NCBI GenBank assembly: GCA_965213885.1
Contig: OZ243919.1
Location: 1,364,001 to 1,428,000, forward strand
Direction: 5' to 3'
Origin: VYFG01 sp965213885
Lineage (GTDB): Bacteria; Pseudomonadota; Gammaproteobacteria; Arenicellales; Poriferihabitantaceae
DNA: 64,000 nt
Shown here: positions 44,230 through 52,784 of the stretch, one piece after another
Layout: the number at the start of each line of letters is the position of its first letter
Position numbering within the stretch: the stretch's first letter is position 1
The notes under the pieces: model-generated
Told to the model about the DNA's origin: nothing
The model's input: the letters and a program-made list of their open reading frames with translations, nothing else
The model's database searches: none
Translations under genes and position numbers: made by a program

Positions 44230-45975
44230 TCAGTCATCGTTCCCCGTGAGGCGTTCGGTGTCCGGATAAACGCTGACAACCGGCACCTTCCCCGTCTGCA
44301 GGTCCCGCTGGATGGACTCCCAGTAATCCACCGTCAGCAGCATGGGGTGCTCGGCCTCGAAATGACGCCGCAGTTCCCGATAGGGCAGGCACAGCCCTGC
44401 AACCAGTTCCTCCGGCAAGAATACCACCCCGTCCTCGAAATACCAGTCGGGGATATCCTCCTCACCATCGATGCGATCGGTATTGGTGCGGATCTTGACG
44501 TCAGTAAGATCCTCCAGGGCATCGTAGTCGTACAGGTACACCTTCAGATAGGAGGTGACACCATAGTTGCGTGCATCCAGATCCCGGTTGAATATGTTTC
44601 CCGCGGCATTGTTCTTGATGCAGTATCCAAGATTGACCATCGCTGTCTCTGCCTGCTTTGGCGTGGCGTTCTCCAGGTAAACCGGCAACGGTGTCAGGCG
44701 GCGCTGCACGATGAGATAACGGAAAACCAGTGCATCGCCATCCAGGTATACGCTTTCTCTGGCGTATTCCAGCAGCTGATCCAGCAACTCCCCAGCAAAC
44801 CAGGAAACATTCAGCCGGAGGTTATAGAAGATGATGGCATCAAGCATGCTGTCGGTTCGATTGATCTCGTGTACCCTGGTGTACTTTCTGAGCACCGACG
44901 GAACCCCGTCAAACCTGCCCCACTTGTAACCGCCGGTCGGCTTGTCCCGCACGACCTTGAGCACATAGGCCGAATCCGGCATGCAGAACCCGATTGCCAC
45001 AGTGCCGGGTTTTCCTGGAGCCACGTCCATGGGGCGACCGCCCGACTCGAACTCCGCCTCCAGTTCGTTCATCACCGCCACCTTCCCGAGATGATTGTAT
45101 CCCACGGTGGAATAATGCAGCCCCAGGGGACGCATGGGCATGATACTGCGCAGGAAACGACACAGTTCATGATAGTAGAAACTGGTGACATGAAAGTTCG
45201 CCAGTGTGGAACTGAACATGTTGTGCGCATAGGTGGCACTGTTGATGAGCGCATCCACGTAGAGTCCCTTGTCGCCATTCAATAATGCGATGATGAAGGG
45301 GCGATACCGCTCATGGTCGAATGTCGTACGGCCCACCATGTAGGCACCACGGTTGCGATAAAACCCCGCCGGGAACATTTCGATTACCATGGGGGTGTCC
45401 CGCAGGCGCGACTCGAGGCCGAGGTTGCGGTACGCCCGGGTCACGATCCGCCGGGCATCGCGGTCCATGTCCTCATAGGGCACTTCGAACGCCTCCATGG
45501 CAAGGACCTCCTTCACGGTCTGCACGGTCAGCCTGTTCCGGATCTCGTACCGTACAAGCTGGTCGGCCATCACCTCGTCGGTTTCGTATTTGCTGCGATA
45601 GCTGGCGTAATCGTTGACCCGCCACTCCCCCTGGTAGATCTTGCGCCTGATGGAATGCAGGTAGGCCATCGCCAGATCCGCTGCATACTCCCCTTCCACC
45701 GCTTCGAGATATCGCTTCTCCACCATTTCCCAGGAGGACTCGTCACCAGCCAGTACCGGGTACTCCCGCTTGATGCGGTCGCTGAAGTCACGGATGCTGA
45801 TACTGTAGAGCTGCAGCCGACGACTGCTCAGCCGCAGGGAACTGGCATGATCACGCCTTTCAAAGGCCTTCCTCGAGAGTTCCGGTATTTCCTTGAACTG
45901 CCGGTAAAAATCACGGAATTCGCCCAGTACCAGATCGGACACGATGTTCCATTGCGTGCCGGTATGGTCATCCAT
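44230..45975 (-). CDS. aceK: Isocitrate dehydrogenase kinase/phosphatase
   Basis: Bifunctional enzyme that inactivates and reactivates isocitrate dehydrogenase by phosphorylation and thereby sends isocitrate into the glyoxylate shunt. 581 residues, the usual AceK length. Recognisable family segments: VGRTTFDHERYRPFIIAL, VLKVVRDKPT (ATP-lysine region), NGDKGLYVDAL, and ENATPKQAETAMVNLGYCIKNNAAGNIFN with RDLDARNYGVTSYLKV. Divergent from isocitrate lyase, which supports the assignment. Confidence 0.95.
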   Translation of the reverse strand: MDDHTGTQWNIVSDLVLGEFRDFYRQFKEIPELSRKAFERRDHASSLRLSSRRLQLYSISIRDFSDRIKREYPVLAGDESSWEMVEKRYLEAVEGEYAADLAMAYLHSIRRKIYQGEWRVNDYASYRSKYETDEVMADQLVRYEIRNRLTVQTVKEVLAMEAFEVPYEDMDRDARRIVTRAYRNLGLESRLRDTPMVIEMFPAGFYRNRGAYMVGRTTFDHERYRPFIIALLNGDKGLYVDALINSATYAHNMFSSTLANFHVTSFYYHELCRFLRSIMPMRPLGLHYSTVGYNHLGKVAVMNELEAEFESGGRPMDVAPGKPGTVAIGFCMPDSAYVLKVVRDKPTGGYKWGRFDGVPSVLRKYTRVHEINRTDSMLDAIIFYNLRLNVSWFAGELLDQLLEYARESVYLDGDALVFRYLIVQRRLTPLPVYLENATPKQAETAMVNLGYCIKNNAAGNIFNRDLDARNYGVTSYLKVYLYDYDALEDLTDVKIRTNTDRIDGEEDIPDWYFEDGVVFLPEELVAGLCLPYRELRRHFEAEHPMLLTVDYWESIQRDLQTGKVPVVSVYPDTERLTGNDD

Positions 45976-46194
45976 GGGAAGGGATCGTGCCGTGCGTCGT
46001 CATCATCGGTCTGTACTGTGCTGTGGTTAATCTGGCACCGAGCCATGCCATTTTATTATATTAATTATTGAAATTAACTATAATTTGAAATTTCAAGAAT
46101 TGACATTAAAACAATTGGTTTATTGCAGTCTTGTCCCCTGCGGGCTGATTCCGGATGATTGAATTGACCGATTGTACCTTTGAGGAAACAGGCG
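45976..46194. promoter_or_regulatory. aceK-aceA divergent control region with TTGAAATTTCAA palindrome
   Basis: An AT-rich region in otherwise GC-rich DNA. A perfect 12-bp palindrome TTGAAATTTCAA lies at 46085-46096, and a TTGACA -35-like hexamer at 46100-46105 reads toward aceA, without a good -10. IclR-type regulators of aceBAK bind comparable GAAAT-type palindromes, but the assignment is only a guess. Confidence 0.4.
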
Positions 46195-47511
46195 ATGAGC
46201 AGAAATATGACCCGGGCGGAGCAGGTTTCCGCCCTAGAAAAGGATTGGGCCGAAAGTCCCCGCTGGAAAGACGTGCGGCGCAACTACAGCGCGGAGGATG
46301 TAGTCCGGTTGCGCGGATCGGTGCAACCGGAACTCACCTATGCCCAACGTGGAGCGGAAAAGCTGTTCGGCCTGATTCATGGCGGAGCCCGCAAAGGCTA
46401 TGTGAACTGTCTTGGAGCCCTGACGGGCGGCCAGGCGGTACAGCAGGCCAAGGCGGGCATCGAAGCGGTCTACCTGTCCGGCTGGCAGGTGGCCGCTGAT
46501 GCCAACACCTCGGAATCCATGTACCCTGACCAGTCCCTGTACGCCTACGACTCTGTCCCCACGGTGGTGCGACGGATCAACAACGCCTTCGCCCGGGCCG
46601 ACCAGATCCAGTGGCAGCGGGGCATTGAGCCCGGTGATGACGGGTACGTCGACTATTTTCTGCCGGTCGTGGCGGATGGTGAAGCCGGCTTCGGCGGCGT
46701 ACTGAACGCCTATGAACTCACCCGAAACATGATCAGCGCCGGAGCCGGCGGTGTGCACTTCGAGGATCAGCTCGCCGCCGTGAAGAAGTGCGGCCACATG
46801 GGCGGAAAGGTACTGGTGCCTACCGAGGAGGCCATCCAGAAACTGGTGGCAGCACGACTGGCCTGTGACGTGGCAGGGGTGTCCACACTGATACTCGCCC
46901 GCACCGATGCCGAGGCTGCCAACCTGCTGACCTCGGATTACGATGTTCGGGACCGACCCTTCCTGACCGGCGAACGCACCGCTGAGGGATTTTACCGGGT
47001 GCGGAACGGCCTGGAGCAGTCCGTTGCCAGGGGAGTGGCCTATGCACCCTACGCGGACATGGTATGGTGTGAAACCGGCACTCCGGATCTCGGCTTCGCC
47101 CGTGAATGGGCGGAAGCTGTGCGCAGGGAAAACCCGGGGCAGCTCCTGGCCTACAACTGCTCTCCTTCATTCAACTGGAAGAAAAATCTCGACGACAGCG
47201 CAATTGCCTCCTTCCAGGACGAGTTGGCCGCGATGGGCTACACCTACCAGTTCATCACCCTCGCCGGCATCCACAGCATGTGGTACAACATGTTCAGCCT
47301 AGCGAAGGACTACGCTGCGGGCGAGGGCATGAAGCATTACGTGAACCAGGTGCAGGAACCGGAATTTTCCGCCGCGGGCCGCGGGTACACCTTCGTCGCA
47401 CACCAACAGGAGGTGGGCGCTGGATACTTTGACGATGTCACGACCACCATCCAGGGCGGCACCTCGTCCGTCACCGCCATGGCGGGGTCCACGGAAGAGG
47501 ATCAGTTCTGA
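46195..47511 (+). CDS. aceA: Isocitrate lyase
   Basis: Splits isocitrate to succinate and glyoxylate. 438 residues from ATG 46195, which has a Shine-Dalgarno TGAGGA 8 bases upstream; in-frame codons at 46180 and before are less likely. The catalytic loop KKCGHMGGK has the active-site C199, and the strands LILARTDAEAANLLTS and QLLAYNCSPSFNWKK are typical. Malate synthase is not in the window. With AceK divergent and malic enzyme convergent, this forms a C2/C4 metabolism cluster; glyoxylate could also feed the PanE-like/oxalate route. Confidence 0.97.
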   Translation: MSRNMTRAEQVSALEKDWAESPRWKDVRRNYSAEDVVRLRGSVQPELTYAQRGAEKLFGLIHGGARKGYVNCLGALTGGQAVQQAKAGIEAVYLSGWQVAADANTSESMYPDQSLYAYDSVPTVVRRINNAFARADQIQWQRGIEPGDDGYVDYFLPVVADGEAGFGGVLNAYELTRNMISAGAGGVHFEDQLAAVKKCGHMGGKVLVPTEEAIQKLVAARLACDVAGVSTLILARTDAEAANLLTSDYDVRDRPFLTGERTAEGFYRVRNGLEQSVARGVAYAPYADMVWCETGTPDLGFAREWAEAVRRENPGQLLAYNCSPSFNWKKNLDDSAIASFQDELAAMGYTYQFITLAGIHSMWYNMFSLAKDYAAGEGMKHYVNQVQEPEFSAAGRGYTFVAHQQEVGAGYFDDVTTTIQGGTSSVTAMAGSTEEDQF

Positions 47512-47575
47512 TTCAGCGCCGGGTTTTCCTCCCGGCCGCTCGCGAGCGCTGCATGGCGCCCGCCAGGCCGCCTGA

Positions 47576-48787
47576 TCAGGAACAGCCGGATGACTCGGAT
47601 ATGGCCTTCTTGAGCCCTCCCACCATGTGCTCGCACAACCTGGGGTCGAACTGTTTCGGCAGGATATAGCCGGGTCCGAACTCCAGGATTTCCCGGGGAT
47701 AGATTTCCCGCACCTCCCCGGGAGCCTTGATCCTGGCCAGTGAAGCCAGACAATGTACCGCCGCCGTCATCAGCGAGGCGTCGATACCGGTCAGTTTTTC
47801 GTCAAGCGCGGCACGAAACACGAAGGGGAACACCAGCGAATTGTTCACCTGGTTCGGATAGTCCGACCGGCCTGTAGCAACGACGATCTGTTCGCTCACC
47901 TCGAAAATTTCCTCCGGGGTGATTTCCGGGTCGGGATTGGACAGGGCGAACACGATCGAACGCTTCGCCATGGACCGGATCATTTCTTTGGAGATCATGC
48001 CGGGACCGGAAAGCCCGATCAGCACATCCGCATCTATCAGGGCCTCCGCGGCACTCCGAAGGGGCGTGTTGGCGGCAAACGCCTGCTTGTAGACATTGAG
48101 ATCATCCCTGGCGGTGTGAATGACTCCGCGGCTGTCCACCATCACGATGTTGTCTCGATTGGCACCAAGACTGCAAAGAAGCTTGGCTGTGGCAATACCC
48201 GCCGCCCCTGCCCCCTGGAACACGATGCGGACGTCCTCAAGCCGTTTCCCCTGGATTTCCAGGGCGTTGACAAGTCCCGCACAAGCCACAATCGCGGTGC
48301 CATGCTGGTCATCGTGGAAAACCGGGATGTCCAGCCTTTCCTTCAATGCCTCCTCGATGGCAAAACACTTCGGAGCCGCGATATCCTCCAGATTGATCCC
48401 GCCGAATGTGGGTGCGATATTGGCTACCGTTTCAATGAACCCTTCCGTGCTGGGGGCCTCCACCTCGATATCAAAGACATCGATATCCGCGAACAGTTTG
48501 AACAGGACGGACTTCCCTTCCATGACCGGCTTTCCTGCCACCGCACCCACATTACCCAGGCCGAGCACTGCGGATCCATCCGTCACCACCGCCACCAGAT
48601 TTCCCTTGTTGGTGTAGCGGTATGCCTCCTTCTCGTCCGCGGCGATGGCTTCAACCGGACCTGCCACCCCCGGGGTATAGGCCAGCGAAAGATCGTGCTG
48701 CCCGTCGAACGGCTTGGTCGGCCGTACCGAGGTTTTTCCCGGCCGCGGATGCTCGTGGTAATCGAGGGCAAGTTTCTTGTAATCCAT
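47576..48787 (-). CDS. maeB: Malic enzyme (NAD(P)-dependent, short MaeB-like form)
   Basis: Oxidative decarboxylation of malate to pyruvate. 403 residues from ATG 48787; it has the malic N-terminal domain (LAYTPGVAGPVEAI with the catalytic Tyr and KGNLVAVVTDGSAVLGLGN with the catalytic Lys), metal/substrate IPVFHDDQHGTAI, and the Rossmann motif FQGAGAAGIATA. The phosphotransacetylase tail of E. coli MaeB is absent. The frame is open further upstream to 48886, but that part lacks conservation. Convergent with aceA. Confidence 0.93.
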   Translation of the reverse strand: MDYKKLALDYHEHPRPGKTSVRPTKPFDGQHDLSLAYTPGVAGPVEAIAADEKEAYRYTNKGNLVAVVTDGSAVLGLGNVGAVAGKPVMEGKSVLFKLFADIDVFDIEVEAPSTEGFIETVANIAPTFGGINLEDIAAPKCFAIEEALKERLDIPVFHDDQHGTAIVACAGLVNALEIQGKRLEDVRIVFQGAGAAGIATAKLLCSLGANRDNIVMVDSRGVIHTARDDLNVYKQAFAANTPLRSAAEALIDADVLIGLSGPGMISKEMIRSMAKRSIVFALSNPDPEITPEEIFEVSEQIVVATGRSDYPNQVNNSLVFPFVFRAALDEKLTGIDASLMTAAVHCLASLARIKAPGEVREIYPREILEFGPGYILPKQFDPRLCEHMVGGLKKAISESSGCS

Positions 48788-49343
48788 GAGAAACGGGATG
48801 GATGGCGAACAAATGGGAAGCTGCGTATTGTACGCCACCGTACATGGGGTACGCGAATGATGATTCCGATTCACAGCGATTTTCAAAGATGGCCTTTAAT
48901 TTGATCTGTTATTGATCTCTTTACGATTTTCGGGATCAGTGGATGATGTCTTTGGTGTTGTGTTGGTGAATCAGGGAGGCTGTGGGCCGGACGGCCCGGC
49001 AGTGCCTCGCCATCGCGGCACTGCCGATGCTACCCCCAGCTCGAGAACACTGCAGACGCCAACGTTGAGTAATATCGGGGCTCAATAGCGCTGCTTCCCC
49101 ACTCGCTTCACGACAGGCGTTGCCGCCCGCCATGCACCACTCGCTCCCGCCCGGTGGGATGCACCTTTACCGGGCAGGAGTGGAACCTGCTGGACTGCGA
49201 TGAATGGTTTCCGTGATGTCATCACATCCTCCATCTCAGGACTTGCTCTGGCGCAACTCCGAGAATAATATTGCATGATAATTTACTAAATTTATTGTCA
49301 TATTAGCCACCGGGCGTTATATTTGCCAACGGAGGTCATGGCT
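48788..49343. other. gene-free stretch before the AbiE pair
   Basis: About 550 bp without a supported gene. Contains the maeB promoter region, a strong double hairpin (48984-49026), and an AT-rich stretch (49263-49310) with an imperfect inverted repeat (TGATAATTTA / TTTATTGTCA) that could be the autoregulatory site of the antitoxin. Confidence 0.5.
48984..49026. repeat. nested inverted repeats (double hairpin)
   Basis: GGGCCG (48984-48989) with CGGCCC (48992-48997), and next to it a perfect 10-bp stem, CGGCAGTGCC (48997-49006) with GGCACTGCCG (49017-49026), loop of 10. Resembles a REP-type or terminator-like element between maeB and the AbiE pair; no T-run follows. Confidence 0.7.
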
Positions 49344-49925
49344 ATGAAGCGTTTGGATCAGTTGAAAAGACACCTGCGCCCCGGGCGTGTGTACCGACGC
49401 GCGGATCTGGCCGAATGGTCGAAGAGCGTTGACCGGCATGCCCGTGAGCTGGTCGAACAAGGCGTGCTGCAGAAGCTCCGCAACGGGCTCTATTTCTACC
49501 CCAAGGCGTCTGTTTTTGGCCGCGTGCCGGCGGACGAGCGTGAGCTGGTGCGCAGCTTCCTGAAAGAGGACGACTTTCTGCTCACTTCCCCCAATGCCTA
49601 TAACACCCTGGGACTGGGCACCACGCAGCTCTATAACACCCGTGTCGTCTACAACCACAAGCGTCATGGCCGCTTCACTCTGGGCCGCATGTCCTTCGAG
49701 TTCCGCAGGAAGCCCCGCTTCCCCCGGCAACTGACCGAAGAGTTCCTGCTCGTCGACCTGTTGAATAACCTGCCTGAACTGGCCGAAGACCCGACCGCGG
49801 TGCGTGAGCGCGCGCGCGCCAAGGCGCAGGAATTGGACACCGCCAGGCTCCGGCGCGCCGCGCGTGACTACGGCAAGGTCGCCACGCGCAAGTTCTTCGA
49901 ACAGGCGTTGTCGGATGCCGCCTGA
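49344..49925 (+). CDS. abiEi: AbiEi-type antitoxin (DUF6088 family)
   Basis: 193 residues from ATG 49344 (GGAGG 8 bases upstream). N-terminal winged helix: LRPGRVYRRADLAEWSKSVDRHARELVEQGVLQKLRNGLYF region (residues about 10-50) reads as an AbiEi_4-like DNA-binding domain, followed by a family region RSFLKEDDFLLTSPNAYNTLGLG. It is the antitoxin/transcription repressor partner of the nucleotidyltransferase downstream, which it overlaps by 11 bp. Type IV toxin-antitoxin systems act in phage abortive infection. Moderately sure; toxicity is untested. Confidence 0.82.
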   Translation: MKRLDQLKRHLRPGRVYRRADLAEWSKSVDRHARELVEQGVLQKLRNGLYFYPKASVFGRVPADERELVRSFLKEDDFLLTSPNAYNTLGLGTTQLYNTRVVYNHKRHGRFTLGRMSFEFRRKPRFPRQLTEEFLLVDLLNNLPELAEDPTAVRERARAKAQELDTARLRRAARDYGKVATRKFFEQALSDAA

Positions 49926-50871
49926 TCCTTTCCTGCACCAGCATTCCGATTTTGCCGACCTGATCCGCATCGTCGCCGACGAACGGGGGCTGCTACCCGC
50001 ACTCGTGGAGAAGGACTACTGGATCATGCACTGCCTGTACGGCCTGGGCGCACAGGGTTTCGGCTTCGAGCTCAAGGGCGGCACCTCGCTGTCGAAGGGC
50101 TTCGGCATCATCCAGCGCTTTTCCGAGGACATCGACATTCGCATCGACCCGGTATGCGCCCCCTTCGAGGTCTTCACCGCGCCGAATCAAACCAAGAAGG
50201 CGCGGCACATCGAGTCAAGGCGGCAGTTCTACGACTGGCTTGCCGATCAGATTCACATCGAAGGTATCTCCGGCATCGTCCGCGATCACGCCTTTGATGA
50301 CGAGAAATGCCGCAGCGGCGGCATCCGCCTCCATTACACCAGCGCCTTCAACCATCCGGCGAGCCTGAAGGAAGGCATCCTGCTGGAGGTCGGCTTCGAG
50401 GACACCCTGCCCAATATATGCCGGACGATTTCGTCCTGGGCCTTTGAGCGGGCCACCGACACCGGCGTTGCCATCGGCGACAACCGCGCAATGGACGTAC
50501 CCTGCTATCACCCCGGCTACACCTTTGTGGAGAAGCTGCAAACCGTTTCCACCAAGTTCCGCCAGCAACAGGACAACGGGGCGTTACCACCGAACTTCCT
50601 CCGCCACTATTACGATATCAGCCAGCTACTGGACTACCCCGAGGTGACTGCGTTCATCGTCACCCCGGCATATCACGCACGAAAGGAGCAACGCTTCCGG
50701 AAAGATGACAAGCTGATCATCGCCGACAACGAGGCGTTTCTCTTATCCGACGCGGCGACCCGCGAGCAATACACCCTGACCTACCAGGCAACAGCCCCGC
50801 TCTATTTCGGCGGGCAACCACCCTTCGACGCCATTCTGGCGAAGATCCAGGAGTGGATCGACAGGCTATAG
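49915..50871 (+). CDS. abiEii: AbiEii/AbiGii-family nucleotidyltransferase (toxin)
   Basis: 318 residues from ATG 49915, overlapping the antitoxin gene by 11 bp (strong translational coupling). The nucleotidyltransferase motif is ELKGGTSLSK (52-61) followed by SEDIDIRID with D72 and D74, and a downstream KLQTVSTKF lysine segment typical of the AbiEii fold. Members transfer nucleotides to tRNA or similar targets to stop growth. It ends just before a mosaic pseudogene on the opposite strand. Confidence 0.87.
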   Translation: MPPDPFLHQHSDFADLIRIVADERGLLPALVEKDYWIMHCLYGLGAQGFGFELKGGTSLSKGFGIIQRFSEDIDIRIDPVCAPFEVFTAPNQTKKARHIESRRQFYDWLADQIHIEGISGIVRDHAFDDEKCRSGGIRLHYTSAFNHPASLKEGILLEVGFEDTLPNICRTISSWAFERATDTGVAIGDNRAMDVPCYHPGYTFVEKLQTVSTKFRQQQDNGALPPNFLRHYYDISQLLDYPEVTAFIVTPAYHARKEQRFRKDDKLIIADNEAFLLSDAATREQYTLTYQATAPLYFGGQPPFDAILAKIQEWIDRL

Positions 50872-51456
50872 GCAGCACCACCAATCCCTTCCGACATTGG
50901 CTACCGGACACCGCACCTTTTGCCTATCGCACGGACACCGGTAAATCGTATCGAATCGCCGATCACGTTTTCCATTACAAGCGTCCGCGATCCGAACCAC
51001 CTCGCGCTGCCCTTCCGTCAGACCGCCCTTCGCGAGCGCCGCCTCCACGCGTCCCGCCTGGGCCAAGGGTCCGCTACCGTCCCGTGCCGACCGCATCGCT
51101 GCGAGGATCTCGCGTTCCGCTGTGATGTCCGCCTTCTTCAGCCTCTCGGTCGGCCGCTTGTTCTCGATCACCAGTATGGGCACGCCGTTCACGAAGGCGA
51201 CGATGTCGCAGCGTTTCATCTGACTTGATGCTGTCCAATCGACCAAGAACTCGGCGGTGACTTGGAAGACGTTATTCTCCAGCGTCCTCCAATCGATGTA
51301 GCCAAAGAAGTGGCTCTTCGAGTCGCCGTCGATGGACTTCGTGATCGTCGTGCCGAACCACCTCCGGAAGTCAACCAGAACTGTTGCAGTCTTTGCGTTA
51401 CAGCATATGAGAAATGCTGCCCGGGTCAGGAACTGCCCGGGGGGCAGCCCGGGCAT
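50866..51456 (-). pseudogene. mosaic remnant: HsdR N-terminal fragment joined to a TrwC/MobF relaxase-like fragment
   Basis: A 196-codon frame reads as pieces of two unrelated proteins. Residues about 50-105 (51142-51309) look like the N-terminal nuclease domain of type I restriction subunit HsdR (FGYIDWRTLENNVF, CDIVAFVNGVPILVIENKRP). Residues about 108-157 (50986-51135) look like a relaxase (ITAEREILAAMRSARDG, ARVEAALAKGGLTEGQREVVRIA-like). Both lack their remaining domains, so this is debris from restriction and conjugative elements, likely non-functional. The relaxase similarity is from memory of TraA/TrwC and is less certain. Confidence 0.6.
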
Positions 51457-51459
51457 GTG

Positions 51460-52464
51460 TCAGGCTGGCTGCCCCCTGACGGATATGCCCTGCTCCGACA
51501 TGGTGTGATTGAGCAGGGATACGCAGGCATGGATTGCCTTCAGGGTAGGTATTGGGGTTCCGGTCATCTGAGCGAGTTCAATCACCACGCCAAGCATGCC
51601 GTCAATCTCCAGCGGCTTGCCTGCTTCGACGTCCTGCAACATGGACGTCTTGTGCTTGCCGACCTGTTCCGCCCCCTCGATCCGGCGCTCCAGGGACACC
51701 CGAAAGCTCGCGCCAAGTTTTTCCGCAACCTCCATGGCCTCGGTCATCATCGTTGCCGCCAACTCACGGGTCAGCGGATATCGGCAGATGGCTTCCAGGG
51801 TGGAATGCGTCATGGCGCTGATGGGATTGAAGCTCAGGTTGCCCCACAGCTTGAGCCAGATCTCTGAACGGATATCCTCCAGCACCGGTGACTTGAAGCC
51901 TGCATCGACCAGTGTTTCAGAAACCCGCCTCGCCCGTTCAGACAGGTTGCCGTCGAGTTCGCCCAACGGGAAACGGGTGCCTTCGACGTGCCGGATCACG
52001 CCGGGTTCCGCGACCACGGCGGCCGGATAGGCGATGCACCCGAGGAGACAGTCCGGGTTGATACTGTTCAGCAGTACGCCGCCAGGATCCACCGTCTCCA
52101 CGACCCGGCCCTCATAGGCGCCCGGCAGTTTCTGGAAATACCACCAGGGAATACCGTTCTGCAGGGTGACCATCACGGTTTCGGGTCCGATGATTCCCGG
52201 CAGCTTGTCAAGCACCGAGACGATCTGGTGGGATTTCAGCGCCAGCAGAACAACATCCTGCACGGGCAATTCCCCGATGTCATCCGTGGCGGCAACATTT
52301 CGGGCAACGATCTCCTCGTTGTCCTGCAGCAGCCTGAGGCCGCCTTGTCGGATCGCGGCCAGATGGGGGCCCCGTGCGATCAGGGAAATCTCGTGATCCC
52401 GTTGCGCCAGTCGGGTGCCCATGAAACCTCCGATGGCGCCAGCGCCTACGACACAGATTTTCAT
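51460..52464 (-). CDS. PanE-like 2-oxoacid reductase (ketopantoate reductase family)
   Basis: 334 residues. The N-terminal NAD(P) motif GAGAIGGFMG (7-16) and the C-terminal helical ketopantoate-reductase domain (WLKLWGNLSFNPISAMTHSTLE, with the likely catalytic lysine) are clear. Contains LQNGIPWWYFQKLPG, a segment I associate with PanE paralogs linked to oxalate and glyoxylate use rather than with housekeeping PanE. In Methylorubrum extorquens, PanE2 reduces oxalyl-CoA to glyoxylate; the nearby frc cluster makes the same job plausible here. Function inferred. Begins 320 bp past the usp gene on the same strand. Confidence 0.8.
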   Translation of the reverse strand: MKICVVGAGAIGGFMGTRLAQRDHEISLIARGPHLAAIRQGGLRLLQDNEEIVARNVAATDDIGELPVQDVVLLALKSHQIVSVLDKLPGIIGPETVMVTLQNGIPWWYFQKLPGAYEGRVVETVDPGGVLLNSINPDCLLGCIAYPAAVVAEPGVIRHVEGTRFPLGELDGNLSERARRVSETLVDAGFKSPVLEDIRSEIWLKLWGNLSFNPISAMTHSTLEAICRYPLTRELAATMMTEAMEVAEKLGASFRVSLERRIEGAEQVGKHKTSMLQDVEAGKPLEIDGMLGVVIELAQMTGTPIPTLKAIHACVSLLNHTMSEQGISVRGQPA

Positions 52465-52784
52465 TGATTCGTCAGAAAAAGAAATGGATTCTTATGGATC
52501 GGGCGAACGGATACAACCACCGCTGGCCTGAATCTTTGTATGGGGATCATTAAAGATTTGAATGATACCGGGATCGGGACACTCAAAGCCCGACAACGGC
52601 ATGACGCAGGCAAGGACCCTGGGTGACCCCCGGGCATGTGGGTAATGTACCCGGACGGCCGCGTCCCCGCCCCTGCAATCCACATGTCCCCAATGACCGG
52701 GCATATGCACGAGATTACCTCCCGTACATGGCCGGTATGGCCCGGGACGTAATATCAACTCATCCCCGGCCGCCGCCGCGGTCG
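52465..52784. other. intergenic stretch between usp and the PanE-like gene
   Basis: No supported gene, repeat or clear terminator. It could hold a separate promoter for the PanE-like gene. Confidence 0.45.
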
